DNA from: Siphonodentalium dalli
Taxonomy: Eukaryota > Mollusca > Scaphopoda > Gadilida > Siphonodentaliidae
Assembly (NCBI GenBank): GCA_032622095.1
Contig: CP136064.1
Span: forward strand, 170,446,310 to 170,510,309
DNA: 64,000 nucleotides
Direction: 5' to 3'
Shown: positions 19,501-34,500 of the stretch, in pieces
Numbering within the stretch: position 1 is the stretch's first letter
Layout: each line of letters begins with the position of its first letter
Position numbers and translations under genes: made by a program
The notes under the pieces: generated by a model
Seen by the model: only the letters and a program-made list of their open reading frames with translations
Database searches by the model: none
Told to the model about the DNA's origin: nothing

Positions 19501-22500
19501 AAATAACAGAGAAGGATGGTGGCTTCTGAGCAGGTGATGACCAAGATGACGAATACAAGGAATAAGAAACCAAACATGTAATAAGTCTGGTGGGACCTGT
19601 AATGAGAACATTTTATTTCTTATAATTTACTTCTTTTCCCTCGATACATAGACAAGTCTGCAAATAGTGTCTGTCATTTGCAGAATGAGGTCCCCAGAGG
19701 GTGAATTTAATGATGCGATCCTACACATTGGGAAGTATATATATCTCCCAATTTGCAGAAGATAAAATGCATAATCGAGGTGACTAATGAGTGAACATCA
19801 CCAACTTCAACTGGGGAAATTGAATCTGATCCTAGGTCTCCAATAGCAGTTGAGGCCTAAGCAGAATGAGGTTCTCAGAGGGTGAATTTGGTGATGCTAG
19901 CCCACTGTGCGGGATAGCATCACTAAATTCACCCTCTGGGGGAACCTCATTCTGCAAATGACAGACACATTATTTGCAGGCTTATATATACAGTAATGCC
20001 CTATGTAATCGACTCCTTAACCACAGCAGAATTATGGGTAACTTTTCAGGATTTAGTCGGAAATATGGCTTGTTGCCATTCATCAAAAAGCTCTCGGCTA
20101 GATCTTTCCGATGAATGGCAACAAGCCATATTTCTGACTAAATCCTGAAAAGATACCCATAATTCTGCAGTGATTAAGGGTTTGATTATTTAGAGCATTA
20201 CTGTATATGTTTGTCAAGATAATATCAGACGCCGCATCCTGGATGATAGCAACAGGAGAGCAACAGTGATTGAGTTGTGAAAAGACTGCTTTCTTTTCTA
20301 ACAATAAAGTGGCATATATAATTTCCATTTTATTTACAACATATGATATACAAATATGCAGTTTCTGATCAATTTATCTTCTTTTTATGACAATGCCTAA
20401 AAAACTTGATCAAGGAATTTTTTTTCGGCATTTTACAGAAATTTGAAAATATCAAATATTTAAATATCATTGAAGTAAACCAAAGGGTAGGCACACTTTT
20501 CTCCTTAAATATACTTGACCTCTTCTGGGCCACAATTAGAATGTAAATATTACTGAAATCCAATTTCAAGACAACATGCTAAAAGAAACAAAGATGAATA
20601 CGAAGAATACCGTTTGACACTTTTTTGAATGTCCTTATGATGAAGAACTTCCATACAAAATTTCAATGAGATCCGACAACCTGTAGCTTAAATATCTGCT
20701 TGGACGGAGGATCGGACACATTTAATCCAGATACTCACAATTTCCTTCAGTCATGGGGGTATAATAACAACTTACCATATACTATTGAGAATGAAGAAGA
20801 GTTGGATGAATATACAGCCAAATGGCAGAATGCCGCCCATGACAATGCCTGGTATTGGCTTGGTGTAGAAGGTTTGATCTGGGATCTGTCGAGGAATTTG
20901 ATTGGTCCTCACAGGGAACTCCATTGGCTGGAAGATATATTATTATGCATTATTTGGCCATCCATTCCTGAATTGGTGTTCCTAATGAGCTCTAAATATA
21001 TACATCAAAAGGGTATAAAGCTTGTTTGTTGAATATATTAGCTGAACATCTATATAAATGAGTGGGTGGGAATAAGGTGATTGCCTACCCATCAGTAAGT
21101 ATCCAGCACAGGGGCTTGTCATTAAGAAATGAGTGAAAATATAGATTAAACAAATTTAAATTAAAAACGAGAGCACTAATTTAACAAACACATCATTGTT
21201 GACATAATGCTTCACAAAGGGGATTACTATTTCGATTATGTACTCACTTCCAAAAACCACAAACGCCTCAACCGATAAATAATTTTTTTTACAAAACCTC
21301 TACATGTATCGACAGATCTAATGGTAACCTGCCAAAATCAATTGCATTTTTGAATCCAAGTCTCCGCTCATTTCCAATATTTAAAGGTACTCAATCCGAT
21401 AAAGCACCCCTAAGTTACTATTTCTTTGGCTTCAGGGGGTAAAAAATATTTGATTCGAGTTGAGGAACCCACCCATCAAAGCTCAGATTGATCAGATATA
21501 AATTTTAGAAGTTTGTTAATTTTTGGGCCACAACCTCGTGCTCAAACAGACAAATTGCGGGTGTAAGATGGATAACTCTAAAATCAAGTGGTTATTATTG
21601 TTAATAGTAACCACTTGATTTTCGAGTTATCAATTTTACACCTGCAATTTGTCTGTTTGAGCACAAAGTTGTGGCCCACATCTCCAAAATTTAACAAACT
21701 TCAAAAATCGATATCTGATCACTCTGAGCTTTGATGGGTGGGTTCCTCGACTCGAATCAAATATTTTTGACCCCAAAAGCCAAAGAAATAGTAATTTAGG
21801 AGCTTCTAATCAGATTGAGTACCTTTAAGCAATTGCGAATTGTTTTCAAATAGAAAATGAATTCAGTCAAGCCTTGAAATAGTGTGCCTGTCATTTGCAG
21901 AATGAGGTTCCCAGAGGGTGAATTTAGTGATACTACCCCGCATAGCGGGCTAGCATCACCAAATTCACCCTCTGGGAACCTCATTCTGCTGAGGTGTAAA
22001 CAGAATGAGGTCCCCAGAGGGTGAATTTTGTGATGCTAGCCCGCTATGCGAGGTAGCATCACTAAATTCACCCTCTGGGGACCTCATTCTGCAAATGACA
22101 GACACACTATTTCAAGGCTTGTTCAGTAGGCAACACGACCATTTTGTCAACTCACTTCACGAATATTTTTAAATATAGGAAAGGAGTAGAGACTTTGATT
22201 AAACTATGCGATTGATTTGGGCAGATTAACTTTATATCCAACGATACATGTATAGAATTTGTGCAAAATGTGGGTTTTTTATTGATAACTTCTGTATATA
22301 GACGGTAAGTTTTCTCCAGTAATAAAGTCTGTCCAAATAGCCGATGTCGTAAATAAATACTGATGCATCTGTTTAAGTGGCGCACTCGTTTTAAACTTTA
22401 TATTTATATTTTTTACTCGTTTCTTAACATGACCCTGTGGTATCTATTTCATGAAACTGTATGCCTCATTTTCACAGGTTTTGCACAGTTGTAATTTCTG

Positions 22501-25500
22501 GGAATGATAACCATCTGCACCTTTTAGCGAATATTGTTTTAAGTGTAAATATGTTTATTCCTGCAGTCCTATATCTCAATGTTAAAACATGTATTGTTTA
22601 ATTGGTTATGGCACCCATCTCGTGGTTACCCTGAAAATCCATATGAAGTATTTAGTGACAAATCGGAGGAGGGATGTGGCCTTAGGCTATGGCAAAGGAT
22701 TTAGTCATGCAAAGAGTAAAATCCAAGATGGTCACTGGCAGCCATGTTTTTTTAACTAAATTCGGAAAAACTACATGGCTCCCATCTAGTGGTCACCCAG
22801 AAGATCTATATGAAGTTTGGTGATGATCAGATGAGGGATGTGGTCTGTAGGGTGTGCTAAAGGAATTTGTTGATGGACGGCAACCCATGGCAATAGAATT
22901 GACTTTGTAAAGTTGAGCTAAATAGTGATTGAAATGCTCTACAAAACTGATGTTAACCCAATAAAATTCCAAGAGTGGATATATGTTTCTGCACTACATG
23001 GATACCAAAAAAGAAATGTGGATATATGTTTCTGCGCTACATGGATACCAAAAAAGAAATAACTTGCATTCATTTCAGGTAAAATATTGGCAAGGCTGCT
23101 ATCTTACCAAACAAAATATGATTATGACCAATATTAATTCTGGAATGGAGACTGTATTGTAGAAATGGGCAAGTAAATGAAATAACATCAGTGTTCTGAT
23201 TCAGCCATAACTGTTGAAGTTTAGTACTGAAATACAAATTCTATAAAATGATACATACCCTTCTCTTGAAACCGAAGTATGCTCCAATGAAAGTGAGTGG
23301 TACAGAGATGCCAAACCACAATGCGAGCAGAGCTATCAGAGTCGAGAATGGAATTGCCCCACTGCTGCCTTTTATCCACAGGACTAAATTCAGCAGGAAA
23401 AACATGGCAAACACAAAGCTGAAAGATAAACAAGATTTTCACAGTATCTCTATTTAATTAGGAATTGAGGAGTATTTGAAGGTCATTATATTTACACCTC
23501 ACTGTATACATGTTACTGCTGGAACAAAGACACCCTTGCCAATTTATTGTTTTGTGTTTACAAATATTTCTTGATCTACAAAGTAACCCAACATTTCAGA
23601 ATTGTGGTTTCCAGATAAACAAAGATCAATAACTCTAGAATGGAAAACTCAAACAAAACGATCGAACATGAACAGACATCGGATGGATGGAAGGGCATAT
23701 GGACAGACGACCAGACAGACAGGTGCAAACAGTATACCCCCCCCTTTTTTTTTGAAACAGGGTATAATAATAAGTGAATAACATACCCTGGACAAACAAA
23801 AGCTGTCAAGAGCACATTTGACTTCCATTTTTCACCACCAAAACCTGAAAAAAGTTACAAATAATAAATATAAATAATTACATCACCAATATACCTGCCA
23901 AAGAACCTCAAGTTAACACCCAGAGCTAAATGCCACACACACAGATATATAAGGCCAAATCAAAATAAATATTCCATATTCTCAGGCACCTCCCTCGTCA
24001 CTTGAAATGTTCTTTTAAAAAGCCTCGTCAAACATTTTTTCAATATTTATTTTCTGTTAGAAATATTGGATTTGAACAACGAAAATAATTTTTTGTTTGT
24101 GTCTGGTTTATGCTTTCTATATTTTCAGCAAAATTTTTTGAAATAAATAGCCTTCCTCCCTCGTCTCAAAATTAAGATCTAATTGCCTCAAAACACAGAT
24201 ATTTTATTTTAATGGCCTAAGTATAACTTGAGCAATATGGATAATATGATAGCACTATCTCATGATGTATATATGTTTGAAGATTTAGTTTTCCATGCAT
24301 CCTGTATCGTTTTATTGTATCAATATCATAGAAACAGTTTAGCAGAAGGAAAACCCAACGGTAAGGGCAATGTAATAATGAAACATAAATTAGGACACTT
24401 AAAACTAAGGACATATATGACAAACACTGTCTCAATGTACAACATATTATAAGCATTTAGTCTACAAAATATTGAAAAACTTGGTTGAAATTCTTCAACA
24501 TACAAATCTGGAAATGAGTCATATACGTTCAAGCCAATGTAAATCTTTTGAAATTTTGAACTAAAAGTCAGGTCATGAAGCATTTACATATACTTACATT
24601 TGTACAGTCTGGCTGATGTGTAACCAGCAGTGGTACCCAAGCATACATACAACACCTACAGAACAAATATAGAAACATTGAAGCATGAGAAAATTGAATC
24701 TGTGACAAAGATAATTGCCTGAAATAATGTAGTTCATACACCTTAGTGATTTCCTCAACAGTGGTCAATCTAGGACAGTTATATTCGATTTGGGCACAAT
24801 AAATTAGGAGAGCAAAAATAACAAATATTTCATGGCCACAAATACATTTTAGTTTATTGTTGCAAATCAAGGTGTCAAAAGTTCGCCTCAAACGGAAAAT
24901 GGTGTTATTGGGCCAACAGCCGGCCTACCTGTGACTGTATGGAGTCAGGTTTATTTCCTCCGATAAGTTCATTTGTCAATGAATATGCATGAAATTTGCA
25001 ATTTATGTCCTGATGAGAATAAATATTACATTTTTAAATAACAAATTCTTTAAATTTTTGGAATATTCATTTTTTATTGATTTTATTGAATTTACTGAAT
25101 CTGTGGAGGTCAGTTCTATAGACTGAATTAGAATAACATTGGTAGGTATCAAGTATAACATTGATGGATTTATAATTTGGGCTGTATTTATTGCTTGTAC
25201 TTTTAGCTGGAATTTAGCTGGGAAGAGGTCACTCGGAAAATTCTTAGGAAGTTTGGTAACAATCAGATGAGAGATGTGACCTGTAGGGTGTGCTAACGGA
25301 AATTGTTGATGGACGGAACAGACAGATGATGGATGGCAACCCCATGGTAATAGCTCAAACTTGACTTTGTCAAGTTGAGCTAAAAATGTGTCAATGATAC
25401 TTTTTTGAGTGATTCTTTTATCAAATAAATCACATAAAGTCAATTAATTAAAAACTTTTATGGAGATTGTTTGTGTAATAATGGCCACTGGCAACCCTTT

Positions 25501-28500
25501 CTTATTAATTAATATTAATCCTTTCATCGGCATACAGGTCTGCAAACATGTCGGCATCCATGTCAGCCAAAATGTTGTCAGTTAAAAAATATATTTTGTT
25601 ATCCTATGTTTGGCGCCATATTTGTACATTATAGGAACTCACCAGTGCACATGTCATCAATGAACCTCTGTTTGCAGGAGAGAGGAAACCCAAGCAGGCA
25701 AAGACTGAAAAGTAATAAAGCAATAAATATCTGTGTCGGTTGTTAAGGCTAAATAATGAAACTTGTTCAAGCAAATGTTAATAAAACTTTATTACATTTT
25801 GAAGGATTTTAACGACTTCAAACATTTCCACAACTATCTATTTATAAATTATACCAGCTATGAGGCTAGTGATCTTGCTGTAACTTTGATAACTATAAAC
25901 AAGAGCATTTGCTGGGTCGTGGCTAAATACATCCGCTTAGTTTACTTGTAAAACTGTTAATAAATCGGCTGAATTCTAATTTGAACAAGAACATCGCTAG
26001 GGCGTTGAAAAATATGCCTGTTAGCCATTTCGAAATTGTACTACCGCAATATACAATAACAAGCTCACAAAGAATATCTGATGTACCCCTCATTTCAGTG
26101 CCAAAATGCAGCCAAATTCTAAGTCGAAAAGGGCCATAACTCATGTGACAATAATTGGACAGAACGCATATTTGAACTTGGTCTGTATTTTTAGCTGGGA
26201 AAAACACACATATGAGGACTTAAATGAAACTTTTGGTGAATATAGAAAAAAATAAAAGGTCAGCAGACCACAGTGTCCCCCGACAACATGGCAAGTCGAT
26301 GCCGCTTTGTTAAAGAAATTTAAAAAAAATGTTGAAATTTTCTAAGTCGAAAAGGGTTAATAACTCCATAAAAAAAAATATTAGCTATATAGATGTTGCA
26401 AATCACCAACATGTTAGGAACAATATCCCAAAGTTTCAAATCTCTACATTTAAAACTGTAGGAGAAGTTGATTACACCATGAAGGTACCCAATCTCATCC
26501 AAAAGGCAAAAATGTTCCAAATTTTCTAAGTCGAAAACCCCCCAAAAATATGGAAAAAATGATATTTTTTATTAGCTATATAGATGTTGCAAATCACCAA
26601 CATGTTAGGAACAATATCCCAGAGTTTCAAATCTCTACATTTAAAACTGTAGGAGGAGTTGATTACACCATGAAGGTACCCAATCTCATCCAAAAGGCAA
26701 AAATGTTCCAAATTTTCTAAGTCGAAAACCCCCCAAAAATATGGAAAAAATGATATTTTTTATTAGCTATATAGATCTTGCAAATCACCAACATGTTAGG
26801 AACAATATCCCAGAGTTTCAAATCTCTACATTTAAAACTGTAGGAGGAGTTGATTACACCATGAAGGTACCCAATCTCATCCAAAAGGCAAAAATGTTCC
26901 AAATTTTCTAAGTCGAAAACCCCCCAAAAATATGGAAAAAATGATATTTTTTATTAGCTATATAGATGTTGCAAATCACCAACATGTTAGGAACAATATC
27001 CCAGAGTTTCAAATCTCTACGTTTAAAACTGTAGGAGGAGTTGATTACACCATGAAGGTACCCGATCTCGGACGGACGGACGGACGGACACACGGACGGA
27101 CGGACGAGGGTCATTTCTATAGTCCTCCGACGGAAACGTCGGGGGACAAAAATGTGCATGATTCGTGCATTATTAAAAACATCTTTCCGTTTACAGTACA
27201 AAAATGAACGATGTTAGACAAATGGAAAATTGTTCATATAATGCAAGGGAATTAACTCCAAAATGACTGTCCTTGGTCCAAGAAGTTGCACTAACTTTGG
27301 ACTGTCCAGACTTAAGTGGTATTTTTCAAGTCATTACAAAATGCAACTTTATGTCTTTCTGAACATACAGTTCAAATTAAGTGGTAATCACTTAAGAAAA
27401 AATTACGACTTAATGACTGGTTTATCATAAAAAATACCACTTATACCCAATGTATGCTCGGATGGACTGATAGACTTATTACATAATCCGACCTTTTTTT
27501 CAAATGGGCATATAATGAAATTGTCAATGAGTTAATTTGTTGCTGAGCAATGAATAGAATGATAAAGAAGAAGGAAAGTCGAAAATTACAGTAAAGGGCT
27601 TCTATTGAAATTGTGTAGATGCAATTGTTTTTATTTTAAACATTTTACCAATAAATGTCGGCTGCAGGGTCACCCCAAAGATCCATGTGAAGTTTGGTGA
27701 TGATTGGATGAGGAATGTGGTCTGTAGGGTGTGCCAAAGGATCTAGTCATGCAAAGAGTAACATCCAAGATGCCCGCTGGCAGCCATGGTTTTCAATGTA
27801 TTTCGGAAATAATCAAATGATTAGTCTTACAAAGAGTAAAATCTAATGGCACTGGTGGCCATGTTTTTCAAAATTGGAAAAAAAATTATGGTTCCCCTTT
27901 AGAGGTCACCCCGATGAAGATCCATATGAAGTTTGGTGATGCTCGAATGAGGGATGTGGTTTGTAGGGTGTAGGATTTAGTCATGCAAAGAGTAAAATCC
28001 AAGATGGCTGCCTGAGTTTTCATTAAAAAAAAAATTCAAATTCGATAGCTCCCATTTAGAGGTGATCCTAAAACTGCTTGTAAATTTTCAAAACAATTCT
28101 CCAATGAATGTGGGCTGCAGGGTGTACTCGAAAATTAAGTGGTTACTATTAACAATAATAACCACTTGATTTTAGAGTTATCCATCTTACACCCGCAATT
28201 TGTCTGTTTGAGCACAAGGTAGTGGCCCACATCTCCAAAAATTAACAAACTTCAAAAATTGATATCTGATCACTGAGCTTTGATGGGTGGGTTCCTTCCT
28301 CGACTTGAATCAAATATTTTTTACCCCCAAAGCCAAAGAAATAGTAATTTAGGAGCGTCTAATCAGATTGAGTACCTTTAAGGTATATCATCTCATGCTT
28401 ACCTAGAGTTATGATTGCCATAACCAAAATTTGTACACCACTTCCATTGAAAACAGCTAATATCATCCCCTTTCTTGGTGATCGGAAAACGTCTCCGTGG

Positions 28501-31500
28501 ACAAGCTTCCACCCAAATTCCTCCTGAGCATCTTCCTGCAAGAAGAATAACATATTCATTTAATGGGACGGATTAATGGATGTCTCCACTGAATATTTAC
28601 ACACCTTCAAATAAAATAAGAACATAATAACAATTAAAACTTTTTGTATAATTATAGACTAACAAAGAAAGTCAAAATAACCAGTCTTTCAACTTTGAAT
28701 ATCGGAGGCGTGCTATTTAAGATTCGGTCACCTTTGAAGAGAGGCACACAATCGTAGGTAAAGATAAAGCTCAAGCATTTCTCCCAGACCCCTGGATCAA
28801 TTTCAACCAAATTTGGTGTGGTGAATCGGGGGTACCATGGAGATGTTATCACAGAGTTAAGTTTTTTTTAAATTTGATTAAAAAAAATAATTGTTTGTTA
28901 AAAACATAGTATGGACTTGTTCAGGTACATGAAACAGATAAGTTAGTATTCAGGCACTATGACAGCTGGAGGAATGTAGCATTATACAAGCGTCGCCGAA
29001 GATATCAAGCAAATCAACCATACCATTCCATAAAAACATCGTCTGAACTATGCTCAAATGTAAATATTCACCTCGGGACAGGCAATAAAGTAACAATTCG
29101 CAATCTCGAGTCACAGTATTTAATTAATATATATTAAAGAATGACTGTGTATGTATTGTCCGTTTTGATACAATATATGCAAAAATAACTACTTTGAGCA
29201 AGATTATTCTCCATTTCTATTTGATCACCCTACGGGAGTGTTTCACATCCCTTTAAATTTTTTTTTTTATAAATGAATATGTTCAACTGTCAAAATTTGC
29301 GAGAAGTGCACAAAGGGGCTGCCTTTTGTGCAGGGTCCGAAAGCCTTTCTGTCCGAAAGGGAGCCTGTTTCAGTTAGTAATCAATAAGATGGAAGTGTTG
29401 AGTGAATTATTTCATTGGCATGGAATGCACAATAAAACGAGTCGGAAGCAACATTTGCTTTGCAATTTGCTTATTTGAGTCGGAATTCTCATTTGTTATT
29501 CTGGAATTTCTGCAAAGAGACAAAGTTTGAAGTCTGAACCATACAATTGTGCATATAAGGACATTAAAGGTACTCAATCCGATTAGACGCTCCCAAATTA
29601 CTATTTCTTGGACTTGGGGGGGTAAAAAATATTTGATTTGAGTCGAGGAACCCACCCATCAAAGCTCAGAGTGATCAGATATCGATTTTTTATGTTGTTA
29701 ATTTTTGGAGATGTGGACCACTTCCACGTGCTCAAACGGACAAATTGAGGTTGTAAGATGGATAACACGAAAATCAAGTAGTTATTATTAACAATAATAA
29801 CCAGGCCCCAAGCTAGGGGTGACTGGGGCGAAGTTATCGCCCCTTTCGCCGGCGACTTCGCCCTCTGATGTCCGCACGGCGAAAACGAAGTCACCTTCCA
29901 AATTTGACCAAACTAGCTTGGGATTTACGGTAATTTTACTGGTGGAAATTTGACTTGTTTTGCAAAAAGATATATAGTCTTAAAACTGTTCTAACGAGGC
30001 AGTTTTAAGTATACATTGTACATTGTGTACTGTATCCACATATTCTAATCACAGTTAGTGCTTTTGGAAACGGCAAATTGCGCTTTGCAACGAAGTTTAT
30101 GATGAGCTACTCGCACGTCTGAAGAAGTTAGTTGGTACTTTGTTCCGCCGGGTCATTTTGTAACTGCAAATTGTATAGCCATGCATGGTCACCACCGCGC
30201 ATATATACAGTAGCCTATGTAAACAAATCATGATGTCTTTTCAATGTCTATGCATTTAAACTCTAAAAATATCCATGATTTTATAATTTTACGAAAGTAG
30301 TTTGCGTCTGACTCCATTCCCAATCCAACTTTTTTACATTTTGCAGTTGCAGATTTATTATGTAAACAATAGCACGTGCTTGCTTACTATTAAAAACAGG
30401 GTCGTGAGTCTCACGCCAAAATCGTGAGACACGCCAAAATCGTGAGAGTTAACGTTAGTCCCCTGCGAACCGTTCAGGTTCAGTTCGATTCGAAACCGCC
30501 GTGATGATTTGGTCCGGTTCGAAACCTTAAACGGGATTCGTTTATATCGAACCTTTTCGTTAGTCCCGCAAAATGGGCAAGTTTTGCATACCAGGAATTG
30601 TTTATTGATTATATACAGTATATTAATTGGTTTACACACAAAGTTCTGTGTGATACTATGATTTTATGTTTAAATTGTTTACACTGGACATAATAATTTG
30701 ATCATTACTCGGTGGGGTCACTGGGTGATATTTCGTTGAAGAGGTCTTTTGGCATAACCACTTTATTCTGTTCCCGCTAAACGGTCTGGTCGGGATAATT
30801 AATTAGTAAAACTATAACATTTCTGGTGTTCTATCTCAGTCTGTCATCAAAGTTTGTTTTATTCCCCATATAATTTTACTAATAGACATAATTATACCTA
30901 ATTAATGAGACAACAAGTTATGATTATTTATGACTACATAAATACAGAACGAACAAGCTTTTATGAACTCCGTAAACTGGCTGAAATAGGTAGTTCCGGA
31001 TAGCACTTCTGTGTCTACAATTGGATTCAACCAATCACAGTGAGGAGAGGGTGTGGTCATTGTTTGTCAGCACAAATGATTGACATGGTTATGTTACCCG
31101 ATGTGCTTTGTCTTGTGACTGTGTGAAACGCTTTGATCTTTGTCGTGTGTTGTCGCAGAGTTATAGATTGACGGTCGAGTGCTTTGATGTCTTGCTACAA
31201 TTTAGCTGTCTGTTAATAGTTACTGAGTGTCCTCATTACAATAATAATATGCCGTACGGATACTTAATGTATTTACAAGAGAAAATTCCCACTGCACAGT
31301 GTTTATTTGGGACCCTACATTTATTACTTTTCCGATAAAAAATCGTAAGTCACTTGCAAAAATAGAAAAGATCAGAACACAAAATGCGTAGATTTGAAAC
31401 CAAAGTCGCAGACGAATAAACATCTCCATCTCCAATATAAAATAATTCTTTATTATGTAATTATCTTTTAATGTGGATGGGCAATACTTTAATAAATAAC

Positions 31501-34500
31501 CGTTGATTTTACTCTAATAATGTCCACTAACTGTTCTGATTGTCCACTCTGTCATGAGTCTATGACAACACGGTCGTTGTTTGGGTTCGAGATTTGCTTA
31601 GATTCGAAACCGAGACGATGATTCAGTTTCAAGGTTCGGTTCGACCTAAAATCTAAGGTTCGCAGGGCCCTAGTTAACGTGTCTGTCAACCGTTGTAAAT
31701 TAATTGCATGTACTTGGTTACAATGCAGGTAATCAAATAACCTGTTCGTGTATATTATAAGCTCCACTGGTCTTTGTTAAGAACACATTAATCACTATTG
31801 TAACACAGCTATCCAACTTGCCAAGTTTATTGCTTTAATCAGTTGTTAATCGGATTATCATCACTAAATTAGTGACACTAATTATACCATCGACGTTGGT
31901 ATTCAAGCTTTTATAACTCCTTGATTAGTCCGTATTGTTTATTTTAACGGACACCCACATTACAGCAGTGACCAAAATGCATTTCCAAAAATTTCAAATT
32001 TATAATAACATTTAATTTCTTCAGATATTAAAAGTCATTAAGTCAACATTCTTTTATTTTTAAATTAAAGTTATAAATTTAAGAAATACAAGTTCATGTT
32101 ATCTACATACATGTATCTATACAGGTACTCCACTTGTGCTATATTTTATTTTTGGTAACCATGCATGTTTTATCTCGTTATTTAATCTTTTTATTGATGT
32201 TATAAATAAATCGATATTTGAAAATTAACAAGTGTTTGTTTTTCTCAAGCCTCTCCACTTCTCCCTATTTTGGGCTGAAGTCTCCCTAATATATCCAGAG
32301 GGAGAAGTCACTTCTCCCTGTTTTTAACCAAAGCTTGGGCCCTGATAATAACCACTTGATTTTAGAGTTATCTGCAATTTGTCTGTTTGAGCACGTGGAA
32401 GTGGTCCACATCTCCAAAAATTAACAAACTTCAAAAATCGATATCTGATCACATAAAAAATCGATATCTGATCACTCTGAGCTTTGAAGGGTGGTTTCCT
32501 CGACTCGAATCAAATATTTTTTACCCCCGAAGCCAAAGAAATAGTAATTTAGGGGTGCTTAATCGGATTGAGTACTTTAAAATAAAATATTTGTGTTCTC
32601 AGGCAACTAGATGTTAATTTTGAGATGAGGGAGGGAGGCTATTTATTTTTATTCTCAAAATCTGGAAAACATACTCCAGAAGTCATTCAAATCAGGCTTT
32701 TTAATAGAAGATTTAGTGATGAGGGAGAGGTGCTTCAGAACACAGAATTTTTTTTTATATGGCCTAATAGTCCTGTATATATACTGTGCTTAGGGTTTCC
32801 GCCAGGGGGAAATAAATGAGGCCATTTTGGGAAACACATTAGCTAGAGGAAGCATATCACACTGTGAGACACTTACAGGATTGTCAATCTGGCTGTAACG
32901 AGCAAAGTCCTTATGTAGGGTCCTCATCATGATCATTGCCACCATACCCGACAGGAAGACAGCAATTACCACAGAATTCATGATACTGCAAGTGAAAACA
33001 GGATCTATATAACAGTTCAATAAAATGTCCTTGACTACATGTACCCAGAAAATGTTTTTTTTTTTTTTTTTTGGTTTTGATAATTGACATTTCAAAAAAG
33101 ACAACTTTTTGAGACAGTGGACATTTAAAAATAAGAACAGTCAATTTACTAAGTAGAAATAAAGTTGTGATCTTAAATTTATAATAATCATAAATTCTGA
33201 GCTAAAAAGAAGGATTACTAACAAAATTGAGAATTTCCAAGTCGATAAAGGGTAATAAGTCTCATAAACAATTATTTTCGTGTCTGCTATATACATGGTG
33301 AAAATGTATTACATAGGAAATGCCACTAAATAGGGAGTTTATTACACCATGAGGTCACCCAAAATCAATACAAATCCACTGTACACGTTAAAATGAATGT
33401 GTCAATGATACTGTACCTCAACATGGAGAGGGGGTGTCATACATTACGGTCTATAGAGCGATAAGGAATGTGGAAACTTTAAATGTTTAAGTAATACCAA
33501 AGGTGATGCAAAGAGTAAAATCCACATGTTTTTGATCAAACATCGTTCAAATTTGATAGTTCCCATCTAGAGATGAACCCAAACATGTTTGTAAATTTTC
33601 AAAAGAATCCTCCAATAAATGCTGGCTGCAGGTTGTGCCGATGGATTCAAATTTGAAATCCAAGATGGCTGCTGGTGGCCACGTTTTTTAAGCAATTAAA
33701 TAAAACAAGACAGTCAAAGACTGTGGGGTCGCTAACCCAAAAACACTATATGTATGTCAGATTAATCAGTCAGGTAGTTCCAAGGTAGACGTTTTAATGA
33801 ATTATGATATTTTAGACACAAAAGTCTTAAGCCCCCATAGTCCCGTCATTTCTTAACGGGTTGACCTCATGTTAACAGATCTGAATCTCAGTCACTAAAG
33901 GATCCTCAATACTATATGGTCCAACCTCTCTTGAGAAGACATTATAAGTATTACTATAGAGACATACAGTTATGTCCCTGGTCCCACCCTATTTAACCTG
34001 GTGACCCCATCTGCATAAATTTGAATCCCAGACACCAAAGAACCCTTCATACTAAATATCAGTAAAATAAACCTGACGGTCCGTGTAAAGGAAGCATGTT
34101 AAGAGGAAAACTGTCCTTTGCTTGGCCCCTATTTGACCAGGTGACCCCATTTGAACAAATCTGAACTACAGTCACCAAAGGACCCTTCATACCAAATATG
34201 TTCCCATTCAACCTGATGGTACACGAGAAGTCGTTTTAAGAATTACTATGGAGGGCAAGAGTTATGGCCCTGGCTTCACAACCATTTGACAGAGTGACCT
34301 CATTTGAACAAATCTGAATGTGAGTCACCTAGGGAACATCCACACCAAATATGAACCCATTCAGTCTTATGATCTAGAGAAGATGTTCAAAGAATTGTTG
34401 ACAGATGGATGGACGGACAGACAGATAGATGAACAGGTGACAGATGAGAAGTGATGACTATAGCTTCATCTCAGGTGAGCTTCAAAATTACATTTCATTG

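Larger units (their letters stand above)
29574..32580. mobile_element. Family D palindrome interrupted by nested hAT elements
   Basis: The left arm is 29574-29801 and the right arm 32345-32580. The arms pair with each other and with the copy at 21381. The interruption lies near the hairpin tip and is itself a DNA transposon. Confidence 0.85.

Noticed and set aside
20700-21032. 110-codon plus-strand ORF
   Set aside because: It is the complement of the TM9SF2 exon at 20776-20927 and has no recognised domain of its own.
23221-23457. ORFs on both strands over 23221-23457
   Set aside because: Both are out-of-frame shadows of the TM9SF2 exon at 23259-23418.
29802-32344. hAT transposase remains inside the hAT-like elements
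   Set aside because: Frames at 31108-31338 and elsewhere are short and show no DDE, RW or dimerisation motif.
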